From contig SCUI01000003.1 of the NCBI GenBank assembly GCA_004297225.1, positions 62,001 through 126,000 on the forward strand: DNA of 64,000 nucleotides, read 5' to 3'. How positions within the stretch are numbered: the first letter of the stretch is position 1; each line of letters begins with the position of its first letter. The notes beneath the pieces were generated by a model. The model saw only the letters and a program-made list of their open reading frames with translations. It was not told the DNA's origin and did no database searches. Below are positions 30,696 through 42,591 of this stretch, in pieces. The DNA comes from Lysobacteraceae bacterium (lineage in GTDB: Bacteria; Pseudomonadota; Gammaproteobacteria; Xanthomonadales; Xanthomonadaceae). A program made the translations under genes and the position numbers.

Positions 30696-31474
30696 TGCGC
30701 GACGAAGCCTTGCTGGCGAGCATGTTGCCGGCGGACTGGCCGGCGCCGCCGGGGGTGCGGGCGCTCACCACGCTGCGCGGCCCGGCGGGCGATTCGCAAC
30801 CGCCGTTCGATGCGCTGGACCTGGGCTTGCGCAACGGCGACGACACGGCCGTGGTGCAGGGCAATCGCGCGCGCCTGGCGCGCGGACTCGCGTTGCCGTC
30901 GACGCCGCGCTGGCTGCGCCAGGTGCACGGGACGAGCGTCGTGGTGGAACCCGTGGCGGGCGACGAACCCGAAGCCGACGCCGCCGTGTCGTGCACGCCG
31001 GGCACGGTGCTGGCCATCCTCACCGCCGATTGCCTGCCGGTGGTGCTGGCCAGCAGCGACGGCCGCTGGATCGGGGCGGCCCACGCCGGTTGGCGCGGTC
31101 TCGCCTCGGGCGTGCTGGAAGCCACGGTGGCGGCGATGCAGCCGCCACCGGAAACGTTGCTTGCGTGGCTGGGACCCGCCGCGGGCCCGGACGAATACGA
31201 GGTCGGTGCCGAAGTACACGATGCCTTCGTCGCCCGCGACCCGCAGGCCCGGGCCGCCTTCGCGCCGACCCGCCCGGGCCACTGGCACGTCGACCTGTAC
31301 CAGCTCGCCCGCCAGCGCCTGCACAAGGCGGGCCTTGCCGCCCGCGCGATCCACGGTGGCGGCCTGTGCACCATCTCCGATCCGGCCCGCTTCTATTCCC
31401 ATCGCCGCGACCAGCGCACCGGTCGCATGGCCACCCTGGTCTGGCGTCAGGCCGCGGCGAGGGAGGCGAGGTAG
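30695..31474 (+). CDS. pgeF: PgeF/YfiH-type multicopper-like purine or peptidoglycan editing enzyme
   Basis: A 259-residue member of the DUF152 (laccase-domain) family. The conserved metal and substrate residues are visible: QVHGTSV, LTADCLPVV, AAHAGWRGL and the C-terminal CTISDPARFYSHRRDQRTGRM split by short gaps. The E. coli homologue corrects mis-incorporated serine in peptidoglycan precursors; relatives act as purine nucleosidases. It follows rluD directly (one shared base) and overlaps the convergent otsA by 28 bases. Confidence 0.9.
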   Translation: MRDEALLASMLPADWPAPPGVRALTTLRGPAGDSQPPFDALDLGLRNGDDTAVVQGNRARLARGLALPSTPRWLRQVHGTSVVVEPVAGDEPEADAAVSCTPGTVLAILTADCLPVVLASSDGRWIGAAHAGWRGLASGVLEATVAAMQPPPETLLAWLGPAAGPDEYEVGAEVHDAFVARDPQARAAFAPTRPGHWHVDLYQLARQRLHKAGLAARAIHGGGLCTISDPARFYSHRRDQRTGRMATLVWRQAAAREAR

Positions 31475-32829
31475 GCGTGGCGCCAGGCGGCGATGTCGTG
31501 GACCGAGAGATAGTCGAACATCGCGCGCCAGCGTTCGCGGCGTTCGCGTAGCGGCATCCTGGCGGCCGTGGCGATCGCGTCGGCGACGCCGTCGAGGTCG
31601 TAGGGATTGACGATCAGCGCGCTGTCCAGCTCGCGCGCGGCGCCGGCGAAAGTGGACAGCACCAGCACGCCGGGATCCTCCGGATCCTGCGCCGCGACGA
31701 ATTCCTTCGCCACCAGGTTCATGCCGTCGCGCAGCGGCGTCACCAGGCCCACGCGCGCCAGCCGGTAGAAGCCAGTCAGGGTGGGATGGGCGTAGTTGCG
31801 GTTGACGTAGCGCACCGGGGTCCAGTCCGGCTCGGCGTGCGCGCCATTGATGTGGCCTGCAAGCTGTTCCAGCTCCTGCCGCAACTCGCGGTACTCGGCG
31901 ACGTCCGCGCGCGAGACCGGCGCGATCTGCAGGAAGGTGAGCTCCCCCAGCTGGTCGGGATGGCGCTTGAGGTAACGCTCGAATGCGCGGAACCGCTCCG
32001 GCAGGCCCTTGGAATAGTCCAGCCGGTCGACGCCGATCGCCAGCGCGCGGCCGGACAGGCTCTCCCGCAGGCGCTTGACGCTGGCCTTGTCCACCGCGTC
32101 CGCGGCTTGCCGCGCGATGCGTCCCGTGTCGATGCTGATGGGGAACGCCCCTGCCCGCAACAGGCGGCCACCCGCGGTCTCCAGCAGGCCCGGCGCGACC
32201 ACGTTGCCGCGGCCGAACAGGCGCACGTAGTCCTGGAAGCGCTCGAGGTCGCGCTGCGTCTGGAATCCCACCAGGTCGTACGCCGACAGGCCTTCGAACA
32301 ACCGGCCGTGCTGCGGCAGCGCCGCCAGCAGGTCGGAGGACGGCATCGGCACGTGCAGGAAGAAGCCGAGCTTGCAGCGCACGCCGCGCTCGCGCAGCAG
32401 CGATGCCAGCGGGATCAGGTGGTAGTCGTGCACCCACACCAGGTCGCCGTCGCGCAGGCGTGGCGCCAGCTTTTCCGCGAACAGGGCGTTGACCCGGCGG
32501 TAGGCCGCATAGGTTTCCCGGCTGTAGTCCACCAGGTCCATGCGGAAGTGCAGCAACGGCCACAGCGAGCGGTTGGCGAAGCCGTTGTAATAGTCGGCGT
32601 GGTCGCGGCGCGACAGGTCGATGGTGACGTAGTCGATGCCACCCTCCGTCTGTTCGTGCAGCATGCCCGAGCGCACCGGGTCGATCTTGCCGCTCCAGCC
32701 GAACCACAGGCCGCCGCGTTGCTCCGTGGCCTGGTCCTCGAGCGCGTCCTGCAATGCCACGGCGAGCCCGCCCGCCCGGTTCTCGCCGGGTAGCGCGACG
32801 CGGTTGGAGACGACGACGAGGCGGCTCAT
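31447..32829 (-). CDS. otsA: Trehalose-6-phosphate synthase
   Basis: Joins UDP-glucose and glucose-6-phosphate. The 460-residue GT20 enzyme has the N-terminal [16 protein letters not shown] loop, [33 protein letters not shown] and [13 protein letters not shown]. Length is normal. It starts 10 bases after the GH15 stop, the third gene of an otsB-GH15-otsA operon read on the minus strand. Trehalose would serve osmotic and desiccation protection. Confidence 0.96.
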   Translation of the reverse strand: MSRLVVVSNRVALPGENRAGGLAVALQDALEDQATEQRGGLWFGWSGKIDPVRSGMLHEQTEGGIDYVTIDLSRRDHADYYNGFANRSLWPLLHFRMDLVDYSRETYAAYRRVNALFAEKLAPRLRDGDLVWVHDYHLIPLASLLRERGVRCKLGFFLHVPMPSSDLLAALPQHGRLFEGLSAYDLVGFQTQRDLERFQDYVRLFGRGNVVAPGLLETAGGRLLRAGAFPISIDTGRIARQAADAVDKASVKRLRESLSGRALAIGVDRLDYSKGLPERFRAFERYLKRHPDQLGELTFLQIAPVSRADVAEYRELRQELEQLAGHINGAHAEPDWTPVRYVNRNYAHPTLTGFYRLARVGLVTPLRDGMNLVAKEFVAAQDPEDPGVLVLSTFAGAARELDSALIVNPYDLDGVADAIATAARMPLRERRERWRAMFDYLSVHDIAAWRHAYLASLAAA

Positions 32830-32839
32830 GCGGGCATGC

Positions 32840-34615
32840 CTAGATCGCGTCCTGCCAGGGCCGGCTCAGCGCCATCGCGGCGATGATCAGGCCCACGTGC
32901 GAGTACGTCTGCGGGAAATTGCCCCATTGCTCGCCGCTGTCGAAGGCGAGGTCCTCGGACATCAGCCCGAGGCCGTTCCGCCGCGCCAGCACGTGGCCGA
33001 ACATCTCGCGCGCCTCGTCCTTGCGGCCGATCGACGCCAGCGCATCGATGTACCAGAACGTGCAGATGGTAAAGCTGGTTTCCGGCGTGCCGAAGTCGTC
33101 GGGCGCGATGTAGCGGAACAGGCCGTTGCCGCGCTTGAGCTCGCGGCCGATCGCCTCGACCGTGGCGACGAAGCGCGGATCGCGCGCCTCGACGAAGCCC
33201 AGGTCGGCCAGGAGCAGCAGCGAGGCATCCAGGCGCTCGCCGCCGAACGCATCGGCGAAATGGCCCTGCGAATCGTTCCAGGCTTCCCGCAGCACCCGCT
33301 CGCGGATGGTGGCGGCGCGCACGCGCCAATGCGCCTCGCGTTCCTCGAGGCCGAGCTGGCGCGCGATGCGCGCAAGCCGGTCGCATGCGGCCCAGCACAT
33401 CACCGCGGAGTAGGTGTGCACGTGGGCGATGCCCCGGAACTCCCAGAGGCCGGCGTCGGGCTGGTCGTGGAGCTGGAACGCGCGTTCGCCCAGGGGCTCC
33501 AGGCGCTCGAACATGGCCTGGTCGCCGCGGTGGCGCAGGCGCTGGTCGAAGAACAGCTGCGCGGAGGCCAGCACCACCGACCCGTAGACGTCGTGCTGCT
33601 TCTGCAACCAGGCCAGGTTGCCGCGGCGCACCGGCCCCATGCCGCGGTAGCCGGCCAGGCTTTCCACGGTTTCCTCCGCCAGTGACCTCTCGAAACCGAT
33701 GCCGTAGACCGGCTGCAATTCCGGGTCGTCCCTGGCGACGACGTTGAAGATGTAGCGGATGTACTCCTCCATGCTGCGGGTGGCGCCCAGGCGGTTGAGC
33801 GCGCGCACCACGAAGGCCGCATCGCGCAGCCAGCAGTAGCGGTAGTCCCAGTTGCGCGCAGTGCAGGGTGCCTCCGGGATCGAGGTGGTCAGCGCGGCGA
33901 TGATCCCGCCGGTGTCCTCGTACTGGCAGAGTTTCAGGGTGATCGCGCTGCGGATGATCGCGTCCTGGAACTCCAGCGGCAGCGACAGGTACCGGACCCA
34001 CTCCAGCCAGTATTCCTCGGTCTGCTGCTGGGCGTCCTCGACGAAGCGCGGCAATGGCTGGGTGAGGGTTTCGTCCGGGCCGAGCACGAAGCGCAACTCG
34101 CGGTCGAGCACGAACGGCAGCTCGTGGCGGAGCAGTCGCAATGGCGCGTCAGTGGTCAGGCGCAGGGTCATCCCGGGCAACAGGTGGCGGATGTGGTTGC
34201 TGCCCCAGGTGCGTTCGGGGACGCGGGCGCCCCACTCGGCGAGCGGGCGCAGGCGCACGCGCACCCGCGGGCTGCCGGCCAGCGGGCGGATGCGTCGCAT
34301 CAGCATCACCGGGCGATAGAAGCGGCCGTGCTGGCGCCAGCGTGGCGCGAAATCGATCTGTTCGACGGTGCCGCCATGCGCATCGTGCAGCAGCGTTCGC
34401 AGGATCGCCGTGTTGGGCAGGTAATGCTGCTCGGAGGAGGCGAAGTCCTCCAGCTCCACCGCCCATTCGCCGCCGTCGATCTTCGGTTCGAGCAAGGCGC
34501 AGAACGCCGGGTCGCCGTCGAAGGCGGGCAGGCAGCACCACACCACGCGCCCGCGCGCGTCGAGCAGCGCGCCGAAACTGCCGTTGCCCACCAGCCCGAG
34601 TTCGAGGCTGTTCAT
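32840..34615 (-). CDS. Glycoside hydrolase family 15 protein in the trehalose operon
   Basis: A 591-residue GH15 enzyme: an N-terminal beta domain starting LGLVGNGSFGALLDARGRVVWCC and an (alpha/alpha)6 catalytic barrel with NWDYRYCWLRDAAF. The two catalytic acids are E392 (LWEFRG) and E562 (SGEQWGNFPQTYSH). GH15 contains glucoamylases, but mycobacterial members hydrolyse trehalose; sitting between otsB and otsA it may be a trehalase or a maltodextrin hydrolase. It lacks a signal peptide, so it acts in the cytoplasm. It overlaps otsB by 4 bases. Confidence 0.9.
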   Translation of the reverse strand: MNSLELGLVGNGSFGALLDARGRVVWCCLPAFDGDPAFCALLEPKIDGGEWAVELEDFASSEQHYLPNTAILRTLLHDAHGGTVEQIDFAPRWRQHGRFYRPVMLMRRIRPLAGSPRVRVRLRPLAEWGARVPERTWGSNHIRHLLPGMTLRLTTDAPLRLLRHELPFVLDRELRFVLGPDETLTQPLPRFVEDAQQQTEEYWLEWVRYLSLPLEFQDAIIRSAITLKLCQYEDTGGIIAALTTSIPEAPCTARNWDYRYCWLRDAAFVVRALNRLGATRSMEEYIRYIFNVVARDDPELQPVYGIGFERSLAEETVESLAGYRGMGPVRRGNLAWLQKQHDVYGSVVLASAQLFFDQRLRHRGDQAMFERLEPLGERAFQLHDQPDAGLWEFRGIAHVHTYSAVMCWAACDRLARIARQLGLEEREAHWRVRAATIRERVLREAWNDSQGHFADAFGGERLDASLLLLADLGFVEARDPRFVATVEAIGRELKRGNGLFRYIAPDDFGTPETSFTICTFWYIDALASIGRKDEAREMFGHVLARRNGLGLMSEDLAFDSGEQWGNFPQTYSHVGLIIAAMALSRPWQDAI

Positions 34616-35364
34616 GCCGCGACTCCCTCGATGAGCCAGCGACGCACCGCTTCGGGCCCGGGCAAGGCGAAGTGCGCGGCGCTGGGCTCGCGGTCGCCGA
34701 CCAGCACGCTGATGCCGGCGCGCGCGTTGACCACGGCGAAGCCGCTTTCATCGGTGATGTCGTCGCCGGCGAACACAGGCACGCGGCCGCGGAACGGCGG
34801 TTCCGCGAGCAGGGCCTCGATCGCGTTGCCCTTGTCGCTGCCGTCGGGACGCAACTCGACCACGTGGTTGCCGTGCTGCAGGCGATACCCGGGCAGCCTC
34901 GGCAATGCCGCCTCGGCGAAGCCGCGCAGGGATTCCTTCGCTTCGGGCGCGCCACGCCAGTGCAGTCCCAGCGCGACACCCTTGTCCTCCACCAGCGCGC
35001 CGGGGAATCGCGCCGCGATGCCGTGCGCCTCCGCGCGCACCGAATCCATGACCACGGGCCGTTCCGGCGGCGGCGAGCTGGCATTGCCATTGCGGCGCTC
35101 GAGTCCGTGCAGGCCCGCGCCTGAAAAGCGGGCCGGCGCGAACAAGGCATCGAGCCCGGCCAGCGGTCGCCCGCTGACCAGCGCCAATGCACCGCCGAGG
35201 CGATCGCCAAGCGCCTGCAGCGTGGCGAGCAACCGTGGCGGGACGCGCACGGCGTCGGGCTGGTCGGCCAGGTCGAGCAGGCACCCGTCCACGTCCAGGA
35301 ACAGGGCCCAATCGTCGGCGGGTGCGGGCGGACGCGGTCGTGTCGCTACTTGGCGTGCAGGCAT
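34612..35364 (-). CDS. otsB: Trehalose-6-phosphate phosphatase
   Basis: Removes phosphate from trehalose-6-phosphate. The 250-residue HAD phosphatase has LDVDGCLLD (nucleophile D24 and D26), LVSGRPLAGLD and the metal-binding GDDITDESGF. The ATG at 35364 has CACAAT 6 bases upstream and no Shine-Dalgarno. It is the first gene of the operon with GH15 and otsA. Confidence 0.95.
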   Translation of the reverse strand: MPARQVATRPRPPAPADDWALFLDVDGCLLDLADQPDAVRVPPRLLATLQALGDRLGGALALVSGRPLAGLDALFAPARFSGAGLHGLERRNGNASSPPPERPVVMDSVRAEAHGIAARFPGALVEDKGVALGLHWRGAPEAKESLRGFAEAALPRLPGYRLQHGNHVVELRPDGSDKGNAIEALLAEPPFRGRVPVFAGDDITDESGFAVVNARAGISVLVGDREPSAAHFALPGPEAVRRWLIEGVAA

Positions 35365-35370
35365 CGCGTC

Positions 35371-35376
35371 ATTGTG
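35371..35376 (-). promoter_or_regulatory. -10 box for a leaderless trehalose operon
   Basis: CACAAT on the minus strand, six bases (GACGCG), then ATG at 35364. Confidence 0.35.
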
Positions 35377-35416
35377 GACGCGCGCGCGTTAGGCTCGCGT
35401 TCACGCGTTGCACGCG

Positions 35417-36682
35417 TCAGCGGAACTCGAACAGCTCGTGGCGCAGGTTCTTCGCCGGCACGCCGTTGGCAACGAGTGCCGCGCGCACGTGCCCGAGCAG
35501 TCCCTTCGGCCCGCAGAACGCGACGTCCACCGAGCGCGGCCCGTGTTCGCGGCACAGCTCCGCGAAGCGCTCGACGAACGCCGGATCGCCGGGGCCGCCG
35601 GCCACGCCGACCAGTTCGATGCCGCGTTCGCGGGCCATGGCCTGCATCACCGGCAATTCGGGGAACTCGCGGCCGGGCGTGTAGAAATAGAACAGCGTGA
35701 CCTTGTCGAAGCCGCCGGCGGATCGGTCCTGCAGCCAGGCGATGAACGGCGAGATGCCGACGCCGCCGCCGATCCAGGCTTCGCGCGGTGCGTCCGGGTT
35801 GCGCACGAAGCGGCCGTAGGGCGCGAACACGTCCGCGCGCATCCCCGGGCGCACCTGCGATACCAGCCGGGTGGTGTAGTCGCCCAGCGCACGGATCACG
35901 AAATCCACGCGGCCGTCGCCGCCGCTGCCCGAGGCGATGGTGAACGGATGCGGTTCGCGCAGTCCCTCGTGTTTCATCCGCAGGAAGCCGAACTGCCCCG
36001 GCACGAAGCGCACCGCGTGCGCGACCGGGGTCAACTGGATGTGCGCCGCCCCGTTCCCCGGGTCGATCGCCACCACCTCGTATTCCGCCTGCTTCGCGAG
36101 CAACGGGTACAGCAGCAGCTTGTACAGCGCGCCCGCCGCGCCCAGCAGCGACCACCCCGCGAGCCACGCGCCGGCGGCGCTGTCCAGCCGGATCGGCGAG
36201 CGGAAGCTCAGCCAGTGCAGCACCACGACCAGGAACAGCGGACCCGACAGCTTGTGCCACCAGCGCCACACCGAATAGCGGATGTTGCGGTTCAGCGCGA
36301 GCATCACGATCAGGACCAGCGCCACGTACGACGCCTGGCGCAGCAGCCGGGTCCAGAACGCGGGCAGTTCCAGGATCGGCGCCACGTCCCAGCCTTCGGC
36401 GCCGGCCTTGAACAGGAAGTGCCCGCTGGCCAGGACCAGCGCCCAGATGCCCATCCACTTGTGAGCCGAATAAACACGGTCCAGGCCGCCGAAGGCCTGC
36501 TCGATCCAGCGCCAGCGGGAGCCCAGCAAGGCCGCCGCCGCCATCAGCGTCAGCGCCGCGACGCCCGCCGCCAGGCTGAATCCGCCAGTGACCAGGCGGG
36601 TCCCGGCAGGCAGCGCCGCCAGCGTCACGGCCGTGGCCAGCACCGTGGGAACCGCCACACCCTGCCACGCCCTGATCGCCAT
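35417..36682 (-). CDS. Membrane ferric-reductase-like protein with ferredoxin-reductase domain
   Basis: A 421-residue protein with about six membrane helices holding histidines (YSAHKWMGIW, LASGHFLF, WWHKLSGPLF, LVVVLHWLSF) for two b hemes, then an FAD domain (PGQFGFLRM, HPFTIASG) and an NAD(P) domain (IGGGVGISPF, FCGPKGLLGHV). This is the NADPH-oxidase/ferric-reductase layout: electrons from NAD(P)H cross the membrane. The acceptor is unknown. The start at 36682 has GAGAGGG just before it; an earlier ATG at 36733 has none. Confidence 0.9.
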   Translation of the reverse strand: MAIRAWQGVAVPTVLATAVTLAALPAGTRLVTGGFSLAAGVAALTLMAAAALLGSRWRWIEQAFGGLDRVYSAHKWMGIWALVLASGHFLFKAGAEGWDVAPILELPAFWTRLLRQASYVALVLIVMLALNRNIRYSVWRWWHKLSGPLFLVVVLHWLSFRSPIRLDSAAGAWLAGWSLLGAAGALYKLLLYPLLAKQAEYEVVAIDPGNGAAHIQLTPVAHAVRFVPGQFGFLRMKHEGLREPHPFTIASGSGGDGRVDFVIRALGDYTTRLVSQVRPGMRADVFAPYGRFVRNPDAPREAWIGGGVGISPFIAWLQDRSAGGFDKVTLFYFYTPGREFPELPVMQAMARERGIELVGVAGGPGDPAFVERFAELCREHGPRSVDVAFCGPKGLLGHVRAALVANGVPAKNLRHELFEFR

Positions 36683-36799
36683 CGCCCTCTCCCCGGCCCC
36701 GGTCGGGATGGATGTTAACCGGACGACTTGCATTCGTGCGTTCCGGGCCTTACCTCCCCACTATCGCCGGTCGTTCGGCCCCAGACGGAGATGGTGTCC

Positions 36800-39379
36800 A
36801 TGCGCATGGACAAGCTCACCACCCGGTTCCAGCAGGCGCTGGCCGACGCGCAGTCGCTGGCCGTGGGCCGCGACCACAACCTGATCGAGCCGGCGCACCT
36901 GCTGGTCGCCCTGCTGGACCAGCAGGGCGGTGGCACGCGGCCGCTGCTGGCGCGTGCCGAAGTCAACGTGCCGCTGCTGCGCGAACGCCTGGGGGAAATC
37001 CTCGACGGCCTGCCGAAGGTGTCCGGGCAGGAAGGGAGCGTCTCGCTCGGCAACGACCTCTCGCGCCTGCTCAACGTCACCGACAAGCTGGCGCAGCAGC
37101 GCGGCGACGGCTTCATCGCCAGCGAACTGTTCCTGCTCGCGGCGCTGGACGACGGTGGCGCCGCGGGTCGCGCGCTGAAAGCCGCCGGAGCGACGAAGCA
37201 GAAGCTCGAGGCCGCGATCGATGCCGTGCGCGGTGGCGAGAAGGTGCAGGACGAGAACGCCGAAGAGGCGCGGCAGGCGCTGGAGAAGTACACCATCGAC
37301 CTGACCGCGCGGGCGGAGAGCGGCAAGCTCGATCCCGTGGTCGGCCGCGACGAGGAGATCCGCCGCACCATCCAGGTGCTGCAGCGCCGGACCAAGAACA
37401 ACCCCGTGCTGATCGGCGAGCCTGGCGTCGGCAAGACCGCGATCGTCGAAGGCCTGGCCCAGCGCATCGTCAACAACGAGGTACCCGAGGGCATCCGCGG
37501 CAAGCGCGTGCTGTCGCTGGACATGGGCGCGCTGATCGCCGGCGCCAAGTTCCGCGGCGAATTCGAGGAGCGGCTCAAGGCGGTGCTCAACGACCTGGCC
37601 AAGAACGAAGGCCAGATCATCCTGTTCATCGACGAACTGCACACGATGGTCGGCGCCGGCAAGGCCGAGGGCGCGATGGACGCGGGCAACATGCTCAAGC
37701 CCGCGCTGGCCCGCGGCGAGCTGCACTGCATCGGCGCGACCACGCTGGACGAGTACCGCAAGTACATCGAGAAGGACGCGGCGCTGGAGCGCCGCTTCCA
37801 GAAGGTGTTCGTCGGCGAGCCGAGCGTGGAGGACACGATCGCGATCCTGCGCGGCCTGAAGGAAAAGTACGCCGTGCACCACGGCGTCGAGATCACCGAC
37901 CCTGCGATCGTCGCCGCCGCCACCTTGTCCAACCGCTACATCTCCGATCGCCAGCTGCCGGACAAGGCGATCGACCTGATGGACGAGGCCGCCTCGCGCA
38001 TCCGCATGGAGATCGACTCCAAGCCCGAGGAGATGGATCGCAAGGAGCGCCGGCTGATCCAGCTGAAGATCCAGCGCGAGGCGCTGAAGAAGGAGAAGGA
38101 CGCCGAGTCGAAGAAGCGGCTGGCCGACCTCGAGGCGGAAATCGAAACGCTGGAGCGCGAATTCACCGACCTGGAGGAGGTCTGGAAGGCGGAGAAGGCG
38201 ACGCTGCAGGGGGCGACCAGGGTCAAGGAGCAACTGGAGCAGGCACGCCTGGACCTGGAGGCCGCGCAGCGGCGCCAGGACTACGCGCGCATGAGCGAGA
38301 TCCAGTACGGGCGGATCCCGGAGCTGGAGAAGCAGCTGGCGGCGGCACAGGAAGCCGAGACCCGGGGCTTCACCCTGCTGCAGGACAAGGTCACCGCCGA
38401 GGAGATCGCCCAGGTGGTCGCGCGCTGGACCGGCATCCCGGTCAGCAAGATGCTCGAGGGCGAGCGCGAGAAGCTGCTGAAGATGGAAGAACAGCTGCGC
38501 ACGCGCGTTGTCGGCCAGGACGAGGCGATCAAGGTGGTGGCGGACGCGGTGCGCCGTTCCCGCGCCGGGCTGTCGGATCCGAACCGCCCGTCGGGCTCGT
38601 TCCTGTTCCTCGGCCCCACCGGCGTCGGCAAGACCGAATTGACCAAGGCGCTGGCCGAATTCCTGTTCGACAGCAGCGACGCGATGGTGCGCATCGACAT
38701 GAGCGAGTTCATGGAGAAGCACTCGGTGGCGCGGCTGATCGGCGCGCCACCGGGCTACGTCGGCTACGAGGAGGGCGGCTACCTCACCGAGGCGGTGCGT
38801 CGCCGTCCGTACAGCGTGATCCTGCTCGACGAGGTCGAGAAGGCGCACCCGGACGTGTTCAACATCCTGCTGCAGGTGCTCGACGATGGCCGCCTGACCG
38901 ACGGCCAGGGGCGCACGGTGGATTTCCGCAACACGGTCATCGTGATGACCTCCAACCTCGGCTCGCACCAGATCCAGGAGCTCGCCGGCGACGATTCGCC
39001 GGAGGCCTACCTGCAGATGAAGGCCGCGGTCATGGGCGTGGTGCAGGCACACTTCCGCCCCGAGTTCATCAACCGCCTCGACGACATCGTCGTGTTCCAC
39101 CCGCTGGACAAGGCGCAGATCAAGCAGATCGCCAGGATCCAGTTGCGCGGGCTGGAGAAGCGGCTGGCCGAGCGCGGCATCGCGATCGAACTGACCGACA
39201 AGGCCCTCGACCTGCTGGGCAACGTCGGCTTCGACCCGGTCTACGGCGCGCGCCCGCTCAAGCGCGCGATCCAGGCGCAGGTCGAGAACCCGCTGGCGCA
39301 GAAGATCCTCGCCGGCGAGTTCGGCAGCGGCGATACGGTGCACGTCGACGCCGAGGGCGGGCAGCTGGTGTTCCGCTGA
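36800..39379 (+). CDS. clpB: Disaggregase ClpB
   Basis: Hexameric AAA+ protein that pulls aggregated proteins apart with DnaK. The 859-residue chain (E. coli 857) has the N-domain, the first ATPase with GEPGVGKT and DELHTM, the long middle coiled coil ([18 protein letters not shown]), the second ATPase with [10 protein letters not shown], and the small C-domain ([15 protein letters not shown]). The start [10 protein letters not shown] at 36800 matches E. coli and has GGAG 9 bases before it; upstream in-frame ATGs are shadows. A CCCCACTAT run at 36756-36764 resembles a heat-shock -10, but the -35 is badly spaced. Confidence 0.98.
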   Translation: MRMDKLTTRFQQALADAQSLAVGRDHNLIEPAHLLVALLDQQGGGTRPLLARAEVNVPLLRERLGEILDGLPKVSGQEGSVSLGNDLSRLLNVTDKLAQQRGDGFIASELFLLAALDDGGAAGRALKAAGATKQKLEAAIDAVRGGEKVQDENAEEARQALEKYTIDLTARAESGKLDPVVGRDEEIRRTIQVLQRRTKNNPVLIGEPGVGKTAIVEGLAQRIVNNEVPEGIRGKRVLSLDMGALIAGAKFRGEFEERLKAVLNDLAKNEGQIILFIDELHTMVGAGKAEGAMDAGNMLKPALARGELHCIGATTLDEYRKYIEKDAALERRFQKVFVGEPSVEDTIAILRGLKEKYAVHHGVEITDPAIVAAATLSNRYISDRQLPDKAIDLMDEAASRIRMEIDSKPEEMDRKERRLIQLKIQREALKKEKDAESKKRLADLEAEIETLEREFTDLEEVWKAEKATLQGATRVKEQLEQARLDLEAAQRRQDYARMSEIQYGRIPELEKQLAAAQEAETRGFTLLQDKVTAEEIAQVVARWTGIPVSKMLEGEREKLLKMEEQLRTRVVGQDEAIKVVADAVRRSRAGLSDPNRPSGSFLFLGPTGVGKTELTKALAEFLFDSSDAMVRIDMSEFMEKHSVARLIGAPPGYVGYEEGGYLTEAVRRRPYSVILLDEVEKAHPDVFNILLQVLDDGRLTDGQGRTVDFRNTVIVMTSNLGSHQIQELAGDDSPEAYLQMKAAVMGVVQAHFRPEFINRLDDIVVFHPLDKAQIKQIARIQLRGLEKRLAERGIAIELTDKALDLLGNVGFDPVYGARPLKRAIQAQVENPLAQKILAGEFGSGDTVHVDAEGGQLVFR

Positions 39380-39418
39380 GACAAGTCCCGTATCGCGGGG
39401 CGGGGCGGGGCATTCGTC

Positions 39419-39424
39419 TAAAAT
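39419..39424 (+). promoter_or_regulatory. -10 box for a leaderless ABC-F message
   Basis: TAAAAT, six bases (GCGCGA), then ATG at 39431, in the 51-base gap after clpB. The expected -35 region is G-rich with no match. Confidence 0.45.
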
Positions 39425-39430
39425 GCGCGA

Positions 39431-41302
<1,872 letters not shown>

Positions 41303-41358
41303 GCAGCGGGGTGGAGCGTGGTGACGGCGCACACGCCGCTGCCGTTACCCTGTGGCCG

Positions 41359-42591
41359 GTGAGCCGCGACCTCGTCTACCTGATGCTGATCTTCGGCCTG
41401 CTGGTGGTGCCTCGCGCGCTGCAGCGGCTGCGAATCCCCGCGCCGATCACCAGCCTGCTGCTCGGCCTCGGGGCGATGCTGCTGTGGGGCGAGCAGACCC
41501 ACGACCCGGTGGTGGTGTTGCTGTCGGTGCTGGGCATCTCCTCGCTGTTCCTGTTCGCGGGGCTGGAAGTGGACTGGGCCACCCTGCGCAAGTGCGCCGG
41601 CCGGCTGCTGGTGCACCTGGCGATCCGTGTCGCCGCGCTGTTTGCCACCGCCTGGCTGGCCTGGCGCTACCTGGACCTGGGCTGGCAGGCGGCCGCGCTG
41701 CTGGCGCTGGCCCTGCTCACGCCATCCACCGGTTTCATCCTCGACACGCTGGAACGCATGGGCCTGGCGCCGGACGAGCGCTTCTGGGTCACCAGCAAGG
41801 CGATCGCCGGCGAGCTGCTGGCGCTGGCGGTGCTGTTCGTCGCGCTGCAGGCGGGCGACGCCGCGCAACTGGGCATGTCGTCGCTGGCGATGCTGGCGTT
41901 GCTGGTCGGTTTGCCGCTGCTGTTCCTGGCGCTCGGCCGCTGGGTGCTGCCGCAGGCGCCGGGCGCCGAATTCTCGCTGCTGGTGATGGTCGGCATGGTC
42001 GCCGCCTACGTCACCTACCGGCTCGGCGTGTATTACCTGGTCGGCGCCTTCATCGCGGGACTCACCGCGCGCCTGTTGCGCGAGCGGATGCCGAAGCTGG
42101 CCTCGCACGACAACATCCACGCATTGCGCCTGTTCGCCAGCTTCTTCGTGCCGTTCTATTTCTTCCACGCCGGCACCGTGATCTCGCGCGACGCATTGAG
42201 CTGGGATGCGTTGCTCGTGGGCCTGGGGCTGACCGCCGTGGTCCTGCCGTTGCGGGTCGCGGTGGCGTGGTTGCAGCGGCGGTGGCTGTTCGGCGATGGC
42301 CGGGAAGCCGCGATGCGCGTATCGGTGTCGCTGGCGCCGACCCTGGTGTTCACCCTCGTCCTCGCGCAGATCCTGTACGCGCGGTTCGACATACCAGGGG
42401 CGCTGTTCGGCGGGCTGGTGCTCTACACCGTGCTCAACACCATGCTGCCGTCGCTGGTGCTGAAGCAGACCTTCGACATCGATCCGCTCGATGCCACGGC
42501 GCCGCCGCCCAATCCGGAGGACGCGATCGACCCGGCGCGGCTCAATCCCTCAGGAAATACTCCACCGTCGTCACCACCCGCACCTTCTTGA
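41359..42591 (+). CDS. Cation:proton antiporter, CPA2/KefB-like membrane domain
   Basis: A 410-residue protein with about 11-12 membrane helices and no TrkA-N domain. It has the Na+/H+ exchanger fold (FAGLEVDW, LALALLTPSTGFILDTL, YLVGAFIAGLTARLL, FFVPFYFFHAGTVI). The ion is not determined. GTG 41359 is chosen as start since it directly precedes the first hydrophobic helix; the open frame upstream lies inside the ABC-F gene. The last 50 bases overlap the convergent SIMPL gene, and the tail there is Pro/Ser-rich and non-membrane. Confidence 0.85.
   Translation: MSRDLVYLMLIFGLLVVPRALQRLRIPAPITSLLLGLGAMLLWGEQTHDPVVVLLSVLGISSLFLFAGLEVDWATLRKCAGRLLVHLAIRVAALFATAWLAWRYLDLGWQAAALLALALLTPSTGFILDTLERMGLAPDERFWVTSKAIAGELLALAVLFVALQAGDAAQLGMSSLAMLALLVGLPLLFLALGRWVLPQAPGAEFSLLVMVGMVAAYVTYRLGVYYLVGAFIAGLTARLLRERMPKLASHDNIHALRLFASFFVPFYFFHAGTVISRDALSWDALLVGLGLTAVVLPLRVAVAWLQRRWLFGDGREAAMRVSVSLAPTLVFTLVLAQILYARFDIPGALFGGLVLYTVLNTMLPSLVLKQTFDIDPLDATAPPPNPEDAIDPARLNPSGNTPPSSPPAPS

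Noticed and set aside
36727-36764. Possible heat-shock (sigma32) promoter before clpB: CTTGCAT and CCCCACTAT
   Set aside because: The gap between the two boxes is 22 bases; sigma32 promoters need about 11-16. Only the -10-like half is good.
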